Assembly: GCF_964204865.1 (NCBI RefSeq) | Contig: NC_135263.1 | Span: 17,033,426-17,097,425, forward strand | From: Styela clava | Lineage: Eukaryota > Chordata > Ascidiacea > Stolidobranchia > Styelidae | Direction of reading: 5' to 3' | DNA length: 64,000 nucleotides | The notes under the pieces: model-generated | The model's input: only the letters and a program-made list of their open reading frames with translations | The model's database searches: none | Told to the model about the DNA's origin: nothing | Shown: in pieces, positions 49,801-61,571 of the stretch | Position numbering within the stretch: the stretch's first letter is position 1 | Layout of the letters: the number at the start of each line of letters is the position of its first letter | Position numbers and translations under genes: made by a program

Positions 49801-52800
49801 AGTTCTGTTTGCTTTGGGTCACGTGTTATCAGTCAAAATATTGGTATTGTGTAGAAATCCGATACCAAATTAATACAGAGTTCTCTCTGGTAAAACCTTA
49901 CAAATGGAAGAAAAATCCAGACCTGTTTCTTATATTGTTCAATAGCTTGTTCAGCGTGATGTGAATTCTGCTTTTGTTGGACTGTTAAACGTGCAATCTG
50001 CTCATCTCGCTCCCTAAAACATAAAACAATATAAATTTTTCAGAAAGCAGTATAAAAAGGTTGAATAGGTTAAAAAAAATAACAAAAATGAACAAACCTG
50101 ACAATGTCTTCCATGTTTCTTATTTCTCTGGCATGATGCGACTTTTCTTGATCCCACTCGGTGCGTAATTGATGAAGTTGCTTTTCATGAAGATGTTGAA
50201 CACTCATCATGTCTTGTTGATGGAGAGATTCTCGATCCTAATCATTAGAAAACAATAACAACTCAAAAATAATGCCATGATAGTCTAATGCAGTGGTTCT
50301 CAAAGGCTGAGGCGCATCCCACAAGGAAGACCTAGAAAATTTTTTGAGGGGGCAAGAGGCTAATTAAAAATAAAAATATTCGTTAGATTTGATCTTGCCC
50401 GCCTCAATTTACATTTCTTTATTTTGGATATTCACGTTCTATCCACATATTTTCAATGTGTTTTTAGAATAAAACATACTTTTGCCTTACTATCTGTTAT
50501 TTGTAGCTATGGTTAGGCTAGTTATTTTTGAGATGGAGTGCGAGACTTGACAAATTCAAAAAACAAGACGCGGCTTAAAAAGTTTGAAAACCACTGGTAA
50601 TATTTTAACCAACTCTCATTTGGGTATGATGTCAAGTGTGGTATGATAATTGCCAACCAGTGTTCCAGGTTTACACTAAATCATATAACTTCCAAATCTT
50701 ACACGAAGCTCTCTCATTCTTTGTTGTTCGCTGTCTTGTAATCCATGCTTTAAACTTTGTATCTGATCTTCCAACTCTCGAGCTGTCTCTTGTGCCTGAG
50801 AAAATTTGGTGAAGAAAAGGATCAGATTTCATTAGTCCTTCCATGTGACGAAATTAATGAGAAAACAGGTAAAATGGTCAGGCCAGAAAAATAATAAATA
50901 CAAAACTTGTACAATATTCACCTTATTCAGCGACAAATTACTTTCCTGTTTCAAAAACTCAGAATTTGCATCAAATTTATTCATTAGAGATTTCATTTGC
51001 AGATCATGATTTTCATTTTCAAGTTTGAATTCTTTTTCTAAATTGCTGTATCTGTTAACATGACGAATATTTTGATTGTTAAACAGTCGTCGCATCATGC
51101 TAAGCATTAGGAATAGAACGCTAGACATCGCACATCTTGTTACCCTGCATATGTTGACAGGTTCTAATCCAGTGTGGATAATTACTGGTAGGTGTAAGAA
51201 GATTGCTGGATTCCTTGTCATCATAGGGTGGTTCATGTAAGCTCTGGTCGGTTACGGTTTCACTTACCATCGAAGCCATGCATTTAAATGAATAACTGGT
51301 AGACTATTTCCATATCAGACATGGACTAGTAACCAGATGAAAGGCCATAGTTCACCATATAATTAAGTCATCTTATCGCCTTTCCTCTCCTAGGAGATAA
51401 CAATGAAAATCCCTATCCCAACCTCCCACTAATGATAAAATCTTCAACAAGCCCTTACATAGAAATATTTCGGTACAACTTACTTTTCTTCGAGCTGCCT
51501 AATTTTCTTTTCAGCATTTTCAAGTAACCTTTCAGCATGTTCTTTATCATTCATCAACGATTGTTTTGCCATTGATAATGATTCAGTTTCTTGTGTTAAT
51601 TGAGATACTCTACATTCCAACTCACTTGTAACCATTTTCTATGAAAAATTTTAAAGAAAAAAATGAAATTACTCATCAGAACGAAATTTACAGGATAAAT
51701 TCATTATCCATGTCAATGCCTTTATGATGAAACAATTGGCAATAGACAAAGCTTCCAAATAAAATTTTAAAATGAATATAACAGTGGCTCCTGGAGTCCT
51801 GAGTAAATATTTTGTGGCCCTCGAACAACTTCCCTTTTAATGCTTAAAAACAAAAATTGCTCAAAAATTATTATTATCTGCGCACGAATGTATGTCGTAA
51901 TAAAAGCTGTTGTGAGGTGTTTGTTTTGTAGTGATTAGCGAAGCAAATATTAGTGGTGACCATTTACTTGCCAAACATCCCTAGTGGTAGTTGTATCTAA
52001 CACGGAAACAGAAATTGCAAGTGCATCATAATTTGAAGTTTAATGTGGCATTGCTCATAGGAGGAAATAAATGCGGCCTGTACGCTACCGTCAATGTGCA
52101 TATTCAGTCCACTGCTGATATAAAGTAAAAGTAGAGAGCTGAACTGATCTAACAGTACTAAACTGATCATGGGATTCTAAAATAAACACTATCCAATAAC
52201 GAAATTAAGCTTGTCAAAAGTCTTTTAACAATTTACAAGATTAACCGAATTCTTAAATTAAAGCTGAACAAAAAAGATCTCTTCTAAAAATTCAAATAAT
52301 TGAAATGTCTGTTTTAAATGGCCATCTTGGATGCACTTACCGTAGCAGTAGTCTGAGCATTGTATTCATCTTCCATTTTCATGAGTCGTTGGTTTGTGTC
52401 ATCAAGTAATTGTTGGATATTTTTTGTGTGTGTTTTCTGAAGTTCATATTTGTCTCTTTCAAAACCACCCAGTGCTTCTTGCACCTGATAATGAAAGACA
52501 TGTTATTTATACCCACGACCACACCTCAATCATTTTTATTTGAACACTCGATACTCGAACAATTGGGTAGTCAAACAAAATTTCTAGTCAAAAGTGCCGC
52601 GGAAACTGAACAAAAATTCAGTACTACTTCAGAACACGAGACCGAGCCGAGGAGTGAGGTGACGCCACCCGAACTGCGCATCTCGGCTCCCTTCTGAAGT
52701 AGTACGGGTATGCAATATGTCACAGTAGACTAACGGTATAGCAGTCTTCACAACCAACGCGAAAGCAGAACTGCAACAAGGTGCGAAATTTTTGAGGACA

Positions 52801-55800
52801 TCATTGCACACAAAAACAAACTTCATAGGCCCACAGAAATTTGCTCAAACTTACAGATGACAAAAGAAGTCAATTCAGAACGAAATATGTTCACTGTATA
52901 TGAAATGATCAATTGAATGGAATTGGAAAGGTTGATCATCAGTCCAGAAAATATCAAACTTACTTTAGCTTCATATTCTGCCTTAGCTGCTTCCGTTGTT
53001 TCATCCAACATTAATTTTAATTCATCAATTTGTTTGTCTTTTGTTTCTCGGAGCATTTGTAATTCTTTCACTAATGATTGTGCTAGAATTGTTAAACATG
53101 AAAGATATTAAAAACAAAACTCATTGGCTTTTAAAAATGATTTGAGTTCTGTGGGTAGAGTTTGCAGCATTAGATAAATAAAGAATAACTCTTCAAGATT
53201 GTAAAGATCCCGGCGTGGCGCATTAGCAACAACCTAGCAATAACACCTCTAATAGCCCTGTGCAAGTTTGCACATTCCTATATGCAAGAGGATTACTGGA
53301 CGTCTCACAATAAGATGGATCACGTAACTGTTGGATAGCCTCGTTACAGCTTGCTTCGCCAACGATCAAGCCCATGCATTTGGCATAAATAACCAGTTAA
53401 TTAATCTCATACCCGACATGAACTGGTAACCAGACTCAACCAACTGGTAAAATCGCACAGTTCACCATATCATTGAGCCGATTCACAGCTTTTCTCTCTC
53501 TGGGATAATTACAAAACATCGATCAAAAAACTCAAGCCAATGCATAGTTTCCCATTCCTCAGTCAGTGAACTTCTGAGTTTTCTTGTTTATAGCTATATA
53601 GTATCTTAGTACGATTTTTTCAAATTTAATTTCGAACCTCGCCTATCAGCTTTGATTGTAGATTCTTCATGATCTTTATCTTTATTTCTATAGTGTTGCT
53701 TCAATTCTTCTATTTCACTGTTTTTTCGATCTAGTATCTTAAAGCAAAGATATTCAAATATATTTTAATATGTATCATACAGTTAGCTACGTTATCCTTT
53801 CCAGTAAAATTTCCAGTTCCAAATTTGTATATTTTATAAATCTTTAAATAATCAATTCAGGAAATTGGAAGGTAATTTCAAAGCATGAGTGCTTTAAAGC
53901 AAAGTGAGTTTAAATTGAAAGCATTTGCAATTTCTAACTGTATAAAACTGCTCAACATAACATAGAATGGAATAATTTAAATAGTAATTTAATAGAAGTT
54001 TTACTAATAGTAGTGCTTTATTGATTGAAAACTACTTAAAAATAATTTCTTACCTTTTGTACTGCAATATCATGTTTATGTTGTAATTTTAATTTGTCTT
54101 CATGAAACTGCGCTTGTAATACTTTGCTTTTCATTTCCAACTGAAAAATAAAACAAACTTTAAAGTTTTGAAAACTGTATGTCTGGCGACCTTCTTCTGC
54201 TTTTCATACAAGCAGTATCAAACAAAAGTCAATAAACTTTCTGAATTTCTGAAATATATCTTATATGGTTGAAAAAATAAGAGTAATAAGAGCAGACAGC
54301 TATTTATTATCATTTCCACTGTGGGAGAGAACACTGACCTCTTTTTCATGCATTCTTATTAGACTTTGTTCGTCTCTGAATGTTGATGGACCTGAAATAT
54401 AAATTGAATATCTTCATTTTTGATTCAATATTCACCAAGATTTTCCATACAATATCTATATCTAAATGATTCAGTATTTTAGAATTTTAATTTCGATTAT
54501 CTGAATCCCTTGGGACCCACTTTTTTGAAATAGCAATAATTATGTAACTCTGTTAATTGAAATGGACTCTTAGAAAATCTTTATTCATAACATACTGTAG
54601 AGATCCCTCTAGTAATGTTAGAGTTCAACAACACTAACTAATAACACCCGTACATTTCATAACCTCCAAGTTGAGAAGAACAAATTATACCATTTTTTAG
54701 GAAGGCTCCACATCAATATATTTTTGTGGTACAATCTCGAGACATACAGAATTACAAAAAAAATAGTTTGCAATCTGATACTAATACCACACACTTCAGC
54801 ACGTCTCACATTTGCACAATGATTTCCCCGTAGACAACTTATGTTTTTTCAAATCAAGCATATTCCCGCTAAATCAGGTGAGAACTCTCATACCCAAAGT
54901 TTAAAGAGTTTACTAATTTTTCATTATTATTATAATTGATACTAAACCACAAAACTCCCAATCCAAATTACTCTGACAACTCAAGTAACTGGAATTACTA
55001 ACAATTTCACTTACCTAATACATCCATATCATATAGGTTATCTAAACCAGTCATTAAATTTTATTGTCTATCAATCTATTAGCTTCTATTAAAAATGCAT
55101 TGATAGCTATGGCTAACCAAATAACAAATATTGCTAAGAAGCGAACTGCTCGGGTGCTTTTACCTAGTGAACTAAATAAAACAAAAGCTTCGTCAAAAGT
55201 CGAAGACAGATTCGCGACATAAGTTTTAACAGTGCTTAACGACAATAATAACAAATCAGTAACAAACGTACACAACCTTTGTTTCTATGAAAACAAAATA
55301 ATACAAAGAGAAAGAACTCACAAAACAACTAGACAAAGTCAAACAAAGAGCTTTATTTTTATTTTAGAAATCCTTTCATTATTTCGATCTTTACAATTAA
55401 CTTAATCAATGATTAGTGAAAATCAATCTTAAGTCAAACATGGGAGAGAGATTATCCCAAACTGAAAGCGATATGCAGAGGTGATAAAATAATCAAATAT
55501 TCATCTAAGTCCTGGACCTGAAGAGAGAAATAACCAATCTTGGTTCCCCGTGGCTTCCCTTCCCCAGTAAAAATGTGATTTATTTTATTTTTTGTCAATT
55601 TCGTATGTTATTTTTTACTGGATGGAAAAAATAAACTTGACTATGACTATAACGTATTGCTAAAATTCCACCTCATCCCTATTTATAAACGACTGATGAA
55701 ATCTACATACTAAAATGGCTCTTTCAAACTCTTCATACTATTTGAGATCCAAATAACTGTCAATTTAAATTGAGCAAACAACAAATAGACGACTGGCAAT

Positions 55801-58800
55801 GTATCATGAGAAGAATATTCGTTAGTAATATTGGTTGAATATTATCCAAAGTTGAAAACAAATAACAAGGTAATGGTAAACATTGAAAAGTACTGCTGGT
55901 ACAGTGGATCAACATAGAACTAATCAAAATAGTTAAAAAACAATTACTGCATATCTTCGCATATAAAACAAGTTTAAAACTCAAAAAAAAGTTTCCAAAC
56001 TGAAAATCCGACTCCTACGCACATAACTCTGATCGCACTCAAACGAAACGACTTTATGCTAACCTAATTCCAACAGCTAACAGCTATGACCTGAACCATG
56101 CTAATTTCTCACAATAAAGAGGGTACGATTTGTAGGGTCGACTTATAGGGCTCTGCAAAATTTATTAAATTAATCGTTTTAGGGTCGTTTTCAGGGGATC
56201 GGCTCAAATGCAAGGATATAGGATATATGTACAAACCTTTGAAAGCTTCATTGGTTGGTTGCTCCCATGGCCTATTTATCTGTAAACAAGATATTTGAAA
56301 CAACAATAATATATAGGCTATATTACTATTTTAAAACGCTCTTGTGATTGCTGATGCAAAAAATTTTCGATTTGACTGTATTTTATCAGTATATTTTATA
56401 CATGAATACCAGCCCTGTCAAGTGAGAGTTATGGGGAAATCTAAACTACGAAATCTTTATGGACTTTCACACAATAAAGCCGTCTGAAATTTAAACGGTA
56501 CGGTACCAATGTTTCCAATACACCAAATAAATATCTCCTGAATAATAATAATGTTACTTTGCCAAATTCAAACAATTTAAAAAATAGATACCTATAGTAG
56601 GTATATCAAATTAAAAATTGGGAAAAAGATCATGGATATTTTGATTTTGAGGTTCGGAAATTCCAAATCTGATTATTGATTATCCAAGTGAGACAGCTCA
56701 TGTATAGCAAGAATATTTCATTGAATATGACACCCTATCATAAGAAAATTTGATAATAAAAACTTCAAACAAGATATTATTCTCATACTTACAGGTGATA
56801 CTCTTCCTCTGCCATTGAATGAAGGAACATCAGACTAAATAAAGATAAATTTCAGTTCAAGGTAATTTCAGTCAAGTTCAAAGTAATCTAACAAGAGAGC
56901 TCCTGTTGATTGCTTTTATTGTAGTGCGTTTAGCACAATCGATTTTAATTCATAATTTTATTAAACAACACTATCTAAAATCAAGAGGAAGGGTAGATAT
57001 TTAAATACTTTGGCAGTTTAAACTTAGTACCAGCAGTCAGTTTTGAGGAAAATGTGGTTCATCAGCAACCAACAAAAAATATGTTATGTCATACCTCACA
57101 CAGCACATAATGATTAACAATGAATGAAGATCAAAAGTTAAAAATAGTATTTATTGGAAAACTTTGTTAGGAGTTTTCAAGAAAATAACTGACTCGTGAA
57201 ATTTACCTTTGTGGGAGAATCATGAAAATAGTAAGTAAAACACAGCGTATATCGTGACATTGCTATTCCTACACAATGTCAAATTTCAAAATATTATGAC
57301 AAAATCCCAAAAATCTACAGAAGGCTACCCAATTATTTGGATATGGATACTGGTTATCAAAGCAGATTTCACGATCAACAATGAATATTTGAAAATGACT
57401 GGCCTTACCCTTGATAATCTCAATGAATGTTGGCGAGGTGATGACGTCCTGTAATCACTTTGAGGATCTATATTTTCTTTTGAACCTAAAATGATGACGC
57501 AATTGTTGAACCTTGAAATGGGACATTATTACAACAAGTAGTAAAAACTGAACAATAGAGTTAACAATGAAAACACAGCAATTCATAGAAATAATTCACA
57601 CCAACTGATTTCAATAATTGTAGCGAATATGAACATGACAGATGATTTGAATTATTTCATGATTCTACAGATGTTTGAAAATCAAAGTATGTTTATTAAA
57701 TGTTGATCTGCGACGTAACTTTACTGCAATCGAATAATACATAATTCAGTATTTAATGTCCTGAGTTATTATCCATATGCAGTCGGGGCTCAATTGTGCT
57801 GAGAAGATACCAAACAAAAATGAATTCAATTTCATTAAAATTGCAGTTTGTTTTTATTAATTGAAAAATCACTAGATTATAATTTACCTGACAGTACTGG
57901 TAATGACCCATCGAGTTCCAAACGTACCCAATCAGGGGTTTCAGTTGCAGCAAATTTTGAATTTTCTTGATACATTTCTTCGGTTAGATGCATATGGTCA
58001 GATGTCGATGATGGTTCATTGAAAAATATTGACTAAAAATTATAATTAATGATAATTTGATTATACCATGAAACTAAATTATGTATTGAGTTATGCCATT
58101 TCTCCTATCCCGTCTCAAACATGTTTATGTTATTTTCTATTGAACTGATTTGAGTATTTGGTTGTATCAAGTATTTGGCTGTCATTATTTTAATGTGTTA
58201 TGCTTCATTTGTGAACATTAGATTTATACAAAGTCACTCGAGTTGGTGATCTGTAAAGAATTTGCTCATCGGATTTCACAACATTACGCCCAAAATTCGT
58301 AATACGCGTTTACCATATATGAAGGAAGAGTTTTCAGTTGACCGTCTTCTGGCCTTACAGCAAACGGACCATCAAGAAGTCCTCTTTTCAACATATGAAG
58401 TAGAAGTTTTGCATGGAGATTGCGATTGTTTCTGCAAACAAAAAAAGATAATCAAAATTGTGATTTGAGCATCTAGAATGAAAAAAATAACATTTCCGAG
58501 CAAGAAGTCATGAAATACAGTAACTTTACATAGTATTTTAACAAAATTAATAAAGTATATTAGACCCATAGAATTGATGATGTTAAGGGTTAGAAGCATA
58601 GCTGATCTAGAAACCATACTTGGCAGACTTGAACATGGACCACTTTGAAAATGACCCAATCTCGAACAATTAATCGAATCGATACTCTGGATATGTTATT
58701 GTTGAGGTTTGTAGCTTACATTTGCTTGCACATCTTACCTATCAGCTGTTGACAATGGTGGCTCGCATAGTTTTTTAATCCACAATGCACATCTTTGTCT

Positions 58801-59261
58801 CTCTGTGTGAAAAAATATATAAATAATATTATTAGAATCCGAAAAAACTGCAATCCATGACAGTCTCTACAACAGTGATTCCCAACCGTTGTGGCGGCCA
58901 TGCGTATCATTCCAGCGATATTTATAGGGGTATTTTGATTGGTAAATTCCAAATCCTATCATGTTCACATAATTCACGCAAAACAAAGTGAAAACACCCT
59001 GTAAAAATAACCTTATCAAGCAATTGAAACGAAGAAGAACTGAATTTTCTTGTAGAGGAGGCAGTTTTGCGTCTAGCATCGTAGGGAACTGCTGCTCTAC
59101 AACAACAAGAATGGAACTTCTAGCAGTAGCCCCTTTTGTTGGCATTAAATTCTAGTTACAATTGTCTTACCAGTTTTATGCTGCAATCTCAGGACGTAAG
59201 GTTTCATATCAATGATATGTTGGTCGAACTCTGAATCCATTCTTACTTCTCGAGCATCCAT
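40899..59261 (-). CDS. CEP112: Centrosomal protein of 112 kDa, 25 exons, complete
   Basis: Exons in coding order: 59171-59261, 58739-58802, 58314-58431, 57888-58032, 57409-57485, 56793-56834, 56237-56279, 55015-55041, 54339-54391, 54054-54140, 53638-53737, 52964-53082, 52341-52484, 51484-51638, 50922-51051, 50703-50795, 50098-50237, 49923-50013, 49410-49562, 48566-48748, 45839-46069, 45023-45235, 44352-44441, 43940-44041, 40899-41015. Phases agree; 2808 nt gives 935 aa (human about 955). The N-terminal domain (1-105) has the family motifs IIDMKPYVLRLQHKT, RQRCALWIKKLCEP and AKLLLHMLKRGLLDGPF. A Ser/Pro-rich linker follows, then long coiled coil from about residue 200 to the end. Diagnostic late motifs are QRKQQLVELGLLREEE-like RRQQLVELGLLREEERQ and MKGLLPASLRKDMEDTI. 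CEP112 (CCDC46) localises to centrosomes and spindle poles and is needed for the sperm flagellum in mammals. Introns are loaded with transposons. Confidence 0.95.
41085..41290 (+). repeat. Copy of the GTACCAGGTTAGGG repeat family
   Basis: It starts GGTACTCCCGTAGCGTGTGT and ends TGGTACACACACTTCTGGAG, an imperfect inverted repeat, and contains the shared interior TTCTATTACGAGTTTGGGGA and CCCGTAGGTTTCAGTCCCTT. It lies in the last CEP112 intron just outside the hAT element. Confidence 0.75.
41411..43840 (-). mobile_element. Full-length hAT transposon with intact transposase and perfect 8-bp target duplication
   Basis: The 16-bp terminal inverted repeat CAGGGGTCGGGAACCT is identical at both ends. 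The octamer GTATAGAT flanks it at 41403-41410 and 43841-43848. Subterminal GAGCCATA words repeat several times in both orientations at each end, as in the transposase-binding regions of hAT elements. The single coding region is uninterrupted (41536-43473). The element is 2430 bp and sits in the last intron of CEP112 in the same transcriptional sense. Matching ends, an intact frame and a perfect target duplication point to a recent insertion. Confidence 0.97.
41536..43473 (-). CDS. hAT-family transposase (ZBED/SCAND3/GTF2IRD2-like), 645 aa
   Basis: Cut-and-paste transposase of the hAT superfamily, acting in the nucleus on the terminal repeats of its own element. An N-terminal BED-type zinc finger is visible (C32, C35, H50, H55) in FAFVERKDHLVCLICNAQIA. 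The RNase H-like core has the expected acidic sites at AFDESTDVSHLSQF (about residue 185) and VCTDGAPCMMG (about 252). The C-terminal dimerisation block reads FGSTYACEQSFSHLKNIKTN followed by RSRLTDESLNACMKL. No stop or frameshift breaks the frame, which starts at an ATG about 370 bp from the element end. Similar proteins in animal genomes are annotated as SCAND3-, ZBED5- or GTF2IRD2-like. Whether it is expressed cannot be told from the sequence. Confidence 0.95.
   Translation of the reverse strand: MANRKKDDEYRGFQLEWTEKFAFVERKDHLVCLICNAQIASMKRSNVKRHFHTCHTSFASKYPEGDIRKRACLELLRQVKASQQQLRAWSQKGNCNSASFAASLAIVKNGKPFTDGEYAKIFMLDVANELFEDLSNKDTIIKRIKDVPLSARTVHDRAIMMANEVEEIQLKDINTAELFSLAFDESTDVSHLSQFSVIARYVVGDTLREESLAVLPLKGTTRGEDLFWSFMEFATEKKLPIDNLVSVCTDGAPCMMGKNKGFVALLREHEKRPILSFHCILHQEALCAQLCGKQFSDVMDVVTSVVNFIVARALNDRQFKSLMAEVGNNYPGLLLHSNVRWLSRGKVLNRFAECLNEIRTFLEMKNVTHPELTNPDWLRKFYYLVDMTEHLNQLNVKMQGIGNTILSLQQTLFAFEKRLELFIEDLGTGRLLHFERLKNFKDVITANNPTHDFDLQQLVGFTCNLLQSFKARFAEFRERISLFKFITHPYECAVNDVDLSYIPGVCIKNFELEVADLTVSDVWVNKFKSLNENLETLERQQAELAINHKWTEMKKLQPADQLIVKTWNALPATYRTLKRVCIAVLTMFGSTYACEQSFSHLKNIKTNQRSRLTDESLNACMKLNLTNYQPDFKTLSDNMQHQKSH
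45548..45783 (-). repeat. Copy of the GTACCAGGTTAGGG repeat family
   Basis: Reverse-orientation copy of the repeat at 41085-41290: it starts GACGCTCCAGAAGTATGTGT and ends ACACATACTACCGGAGTATC, with ACAGACAGTCCCCGAACTCG inside. It lies in a CEP112 intron immediately beside the exon at 45839-46069. Confidence 0.75.
46205..48491. mobile_element. hAT element with perfect target duplication, carrying a nested hAT
   Basis: The outer ends are CAGTGGTTCTCAAACTTTTT and, at the right, AGTTTGAGAATCACTG. The octamer CTTTAAAC is identical at 46197-46204 and 48492-48499. AGAGCCGCA words lie inside both ends, in inverted orientation. Most of its length is a second element at 46357-47983. Without that insertion the outer element would be about 660 bp and non-autonomous. 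It fills most of a CEP112 intron. Confidence 0.92.
46357..47983. mobile_element. Nested hAT-like element (TATTCGAAT ends)
   Basis: The left end TAGAGCTGGGCAAAATATTC and the right end, reverse complemented TCTAGGGTGGACAAAATCTA, are imperfect inverted repeats followed by TATTCGAAT-type sequence. The flanking octamers CTAACAAC and CTAACAGC match at 7 of 8 positions. Short frames inside (46911-47114, 47587-47835 minus) carry no recognisable transposase motif. It resembles the element end at 63241. Confidence 0.7.
48795..48905 (+). repeat. tRNA-Leu/Ser-like SINE head
   Basis: The segment begins GGTGGTGGCCAAGTGGTTAA, a good polymerase III A box context, and has GGTTCAAACCCC followed by ATGCCACC, which pairs with the start as an acceptor stem would. 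The spacing suits a class II tRNA with a long variable arm. The cloverleaf interior is degenerate (an AT-rich insertion), so this is read as a tRNA-derived repeat, not a working tRNA gene. Confidence 0.6.
50291..50596 (-). mobile_element. Small hAT-like element in a CEP112 intron
   Basis: Ends are GCAGTGGTTCTCAAAGGCTG and TTAAAAAGTTTGAAAACCACTG-type sequence. The interior is the reverse complement of the element at 29388-29745 (TTTATTTTGGATATTCACGT, CCTTACTATCTGTTATTTGT). Flanking octamers GTCTAATG and GTAATATT do not match well, so no target duplication is claimed. Confidence 0.7.
51095..51425 (+). repeat. tRNA-derived SINE, full-length copy
   Basis: The head reads GTCGCATCATGCTAAGCATT and has the B-box-like CAGGTTCTAATCC. 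The body carries CATAGGGTGGTTCATGTAAG, ATATCAGACATGGACTAGTA and GTTCACCATATAATTAAGTC and ends CAATGAAAATCCCTATCCCA. Same order and spacing as the minus-strand copy at 7570-7890. Intronic in CEP112. Confidence 0.75.
53205..53520 (+). repeat. tRNA-derived SINE, diverged copy
   Basis: Head GGCGTGGCGCATTAGCAACA, body words ATCAAGCCCATGCATTTGGC, ATACCCGACATGAACTGGTA and CAGTTCACCATATCATTGAG in the family order. The B box is degraded (GCAAGTTTGCAC). Intronic in CEP112. Confidence 0.7.
58873..59094. mobile_element. 222-bp non-autonomous hAT-like element
   Basis: The octamer CTCTACAA flanks the element at 58865-58872 and 59095-59102. The ends CAGTGATTCCCAACCGTTGT and GTAGGGAACTGCTG are short imperfect inverted repeats. 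It lies in the first CEP112 intron, about 80 bp from the first coding exon. Confidence 0.75.
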
Positions 59262-61571
59262 TATATATTAGATAAATAAACTTTTAATAAATAACACAGA
59301 TGAAAGCGGAAATCCAAATCACACCACAAAATGAAAATAAAAAGATAAAATACCAAATACCACCATATATGAAAAGGAATACTTGACATACATCTTCTTA
59401 GGCAACAATTCAATATATATATGCCAAAAAACTGTACAGAAGGTCAATGCAAATTCTAAAATCAGACTTTTCTGTGACTGAAAATACTGTTTTTGTGTGA
59501 AATTTAACACTTTTTACCAATGAACTACGATGTAGTGAGATTTTTTCAAATTATTTTAGTCTGACAATCTCTATAAACATATTAGTATAAAGAGTAACTA
59601 TAAATTTCCAACCAGTCCAGAATGATGAAAATAATGCATGTATGAAGGTAGGAGTGTATATAGAAAGCTATTTTGATTACAAATTGAAATATTTTTAGTC
59701 GATACTTTGTGCAACTGTTTTACTATATTAATAAAAATAGTTTGTATTATACAATGACAACCTCACAATTAAGAATGGTGCACTCAAAAAAATGATTAAC
59801 ATTCAAAAATTGCAAAACCTGAAATTCAACCAAATTTGTAAAAAAAAAATTTTCCCGACTTTTAGCTTCACAAAAATAAAGTGAACCCAAAAGTGAAAAT
59901 AGGTTTCTCGGTGGAAATACCATAATGTTATAAACATTGCGGATTCCATTTTAGAAAAAAAAAATGATTCTTTCTCCTAATACAAGCCTGATATATTTAC
60001 AAAGCCTGCGTGCAAAAAAGAGAAGCAATATTTCAAAATTATATATAAATGTGAGGATGAGATAAATTGGTTGCAAGCTGGCATGTATAACCATTCCAAC
60101 CAGATTCTGTATAATTGAAGTTTTGAGTTCATTCAGTACAGGGGACTCATGTTTAAATCATTATATTTCCCTAATTGTGTCAATGTGACAAAACAAATTG
60201 GTGCGTCTCATAAAACTCAATGCAATATTGAAAAAAAACAATTGAATATGAAAACATCACACCAAACAATCCGAATTATACAAGATAGAGATGAAGAGTA
60301 TAATCGAAAAATATGGCACGAGAATCACAAAAACTCCTTAATTTCTCCTGCAACTATTTTCCATCTATATTTGATTAGAACCTCATAAGAGTCATATTAT
60401 GTATTGATAATATGAATAAAATTTATTCGAAAAAGGATTGAACAATTTAAAATAATTCTCTAATTTGTACCAAAAATCAAACTAGAACTTTGCGAAACTT
60501 GGGAAAAACTATAACTCAATTAGATGTATATTGTTGTCTTAACTGACAGAAAATTGAAAAGTGAACAAAACAGCATATATTAATGCACAATGCATTCATT
60601 TTAAGTCAACACAATTATCTATTTTGTGAATATAAATTATTATGCAAGGTACAAATTACTTATGTTTGTCAAAAAAACTTGTTTCCAGAAATTACCTTTT
60701 ATAGCTGCATGGATTGAAATGAATTCAAACATTTGAGAAAATAAACCCTAGATATTGTTTCAATTTCTTCAAAGATTGTAAATAATTATGTTTGAGTGAT
60801 TCCCTATGAATACCATTACAAAAAATTCTGTGTCACTGTCATATTAAAAAGAGGTTACTGTAGAATGGAATTATGCAAATTTGTTAATAGCATCTTCTAT
60901 AGGAAAGATTCGAAAGCAGAGGCGAGAGGGGATGGAAAAACCTTCGATGACAACTCATGTCATATAACAGTAATTAACAAACTATTGCCATGTTTATTCT
61001 CCAAGGGACAAGCACATGAGTAATTTATTCACACATGATAGGAAAGAACAAAGACCTTAGAGTGCAATGAGCTATTCATATAATCAATATTCTTGTAATA
61101 ATAATGATAATATTCAATGGTATTCGAGATCTGGTAGCAGGAAATTTATGGCAGCGTTCCATATATATATAATTATAGATTTTGGAAGGAAAATGGAAAA
61201 AGTTATTGATCTAATTAGAGTCAAAGAGTAAAGAAACACTAAGTTTGGGATGACATTATTACAAGCAACTACATGAACAAAAATGAGCCATGAAGCTCAA
61301 CGTCAAATAAATCAAGAGCAATGAATGGCCTGGCGGTAACAATTTATCACAGCAAGAATCTTTGTCCTCGATAAAAGTTGATTTGGCAGCGGCAAGGTAA
61401 AATTAAACAATGGAAAGATATTTTCCGTCAACAATATTACATTATCAATCAGTCAAACAGAAATATTAGTTTAGAAAACGTTGCCTATTAGATTATCTTA
61501 AGCCAAAACATTTCAAAATATTCTACCAACATATGCAAGATTTTCCCATTATAAAATGATATTAATTAACG
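59262..61571. other. Intergenic region upstream of CEP112
   Basis: AT-rich sequence with no gene I can support. It contains the CEP112 5' flank (first few hundred bases) and the 3' flank of the small gene at 61572. Short plus-strand frames at 60149-60388 and 60796-61023 have no recognisable motif. Confidence 0.45.

Noticed and set aside
60149..61023. Two short plus-strand frames (79 and 75 aa)
   Set aside because: No motif, no neighbouring exons, and composition like the surrounding AT-rich sequence.
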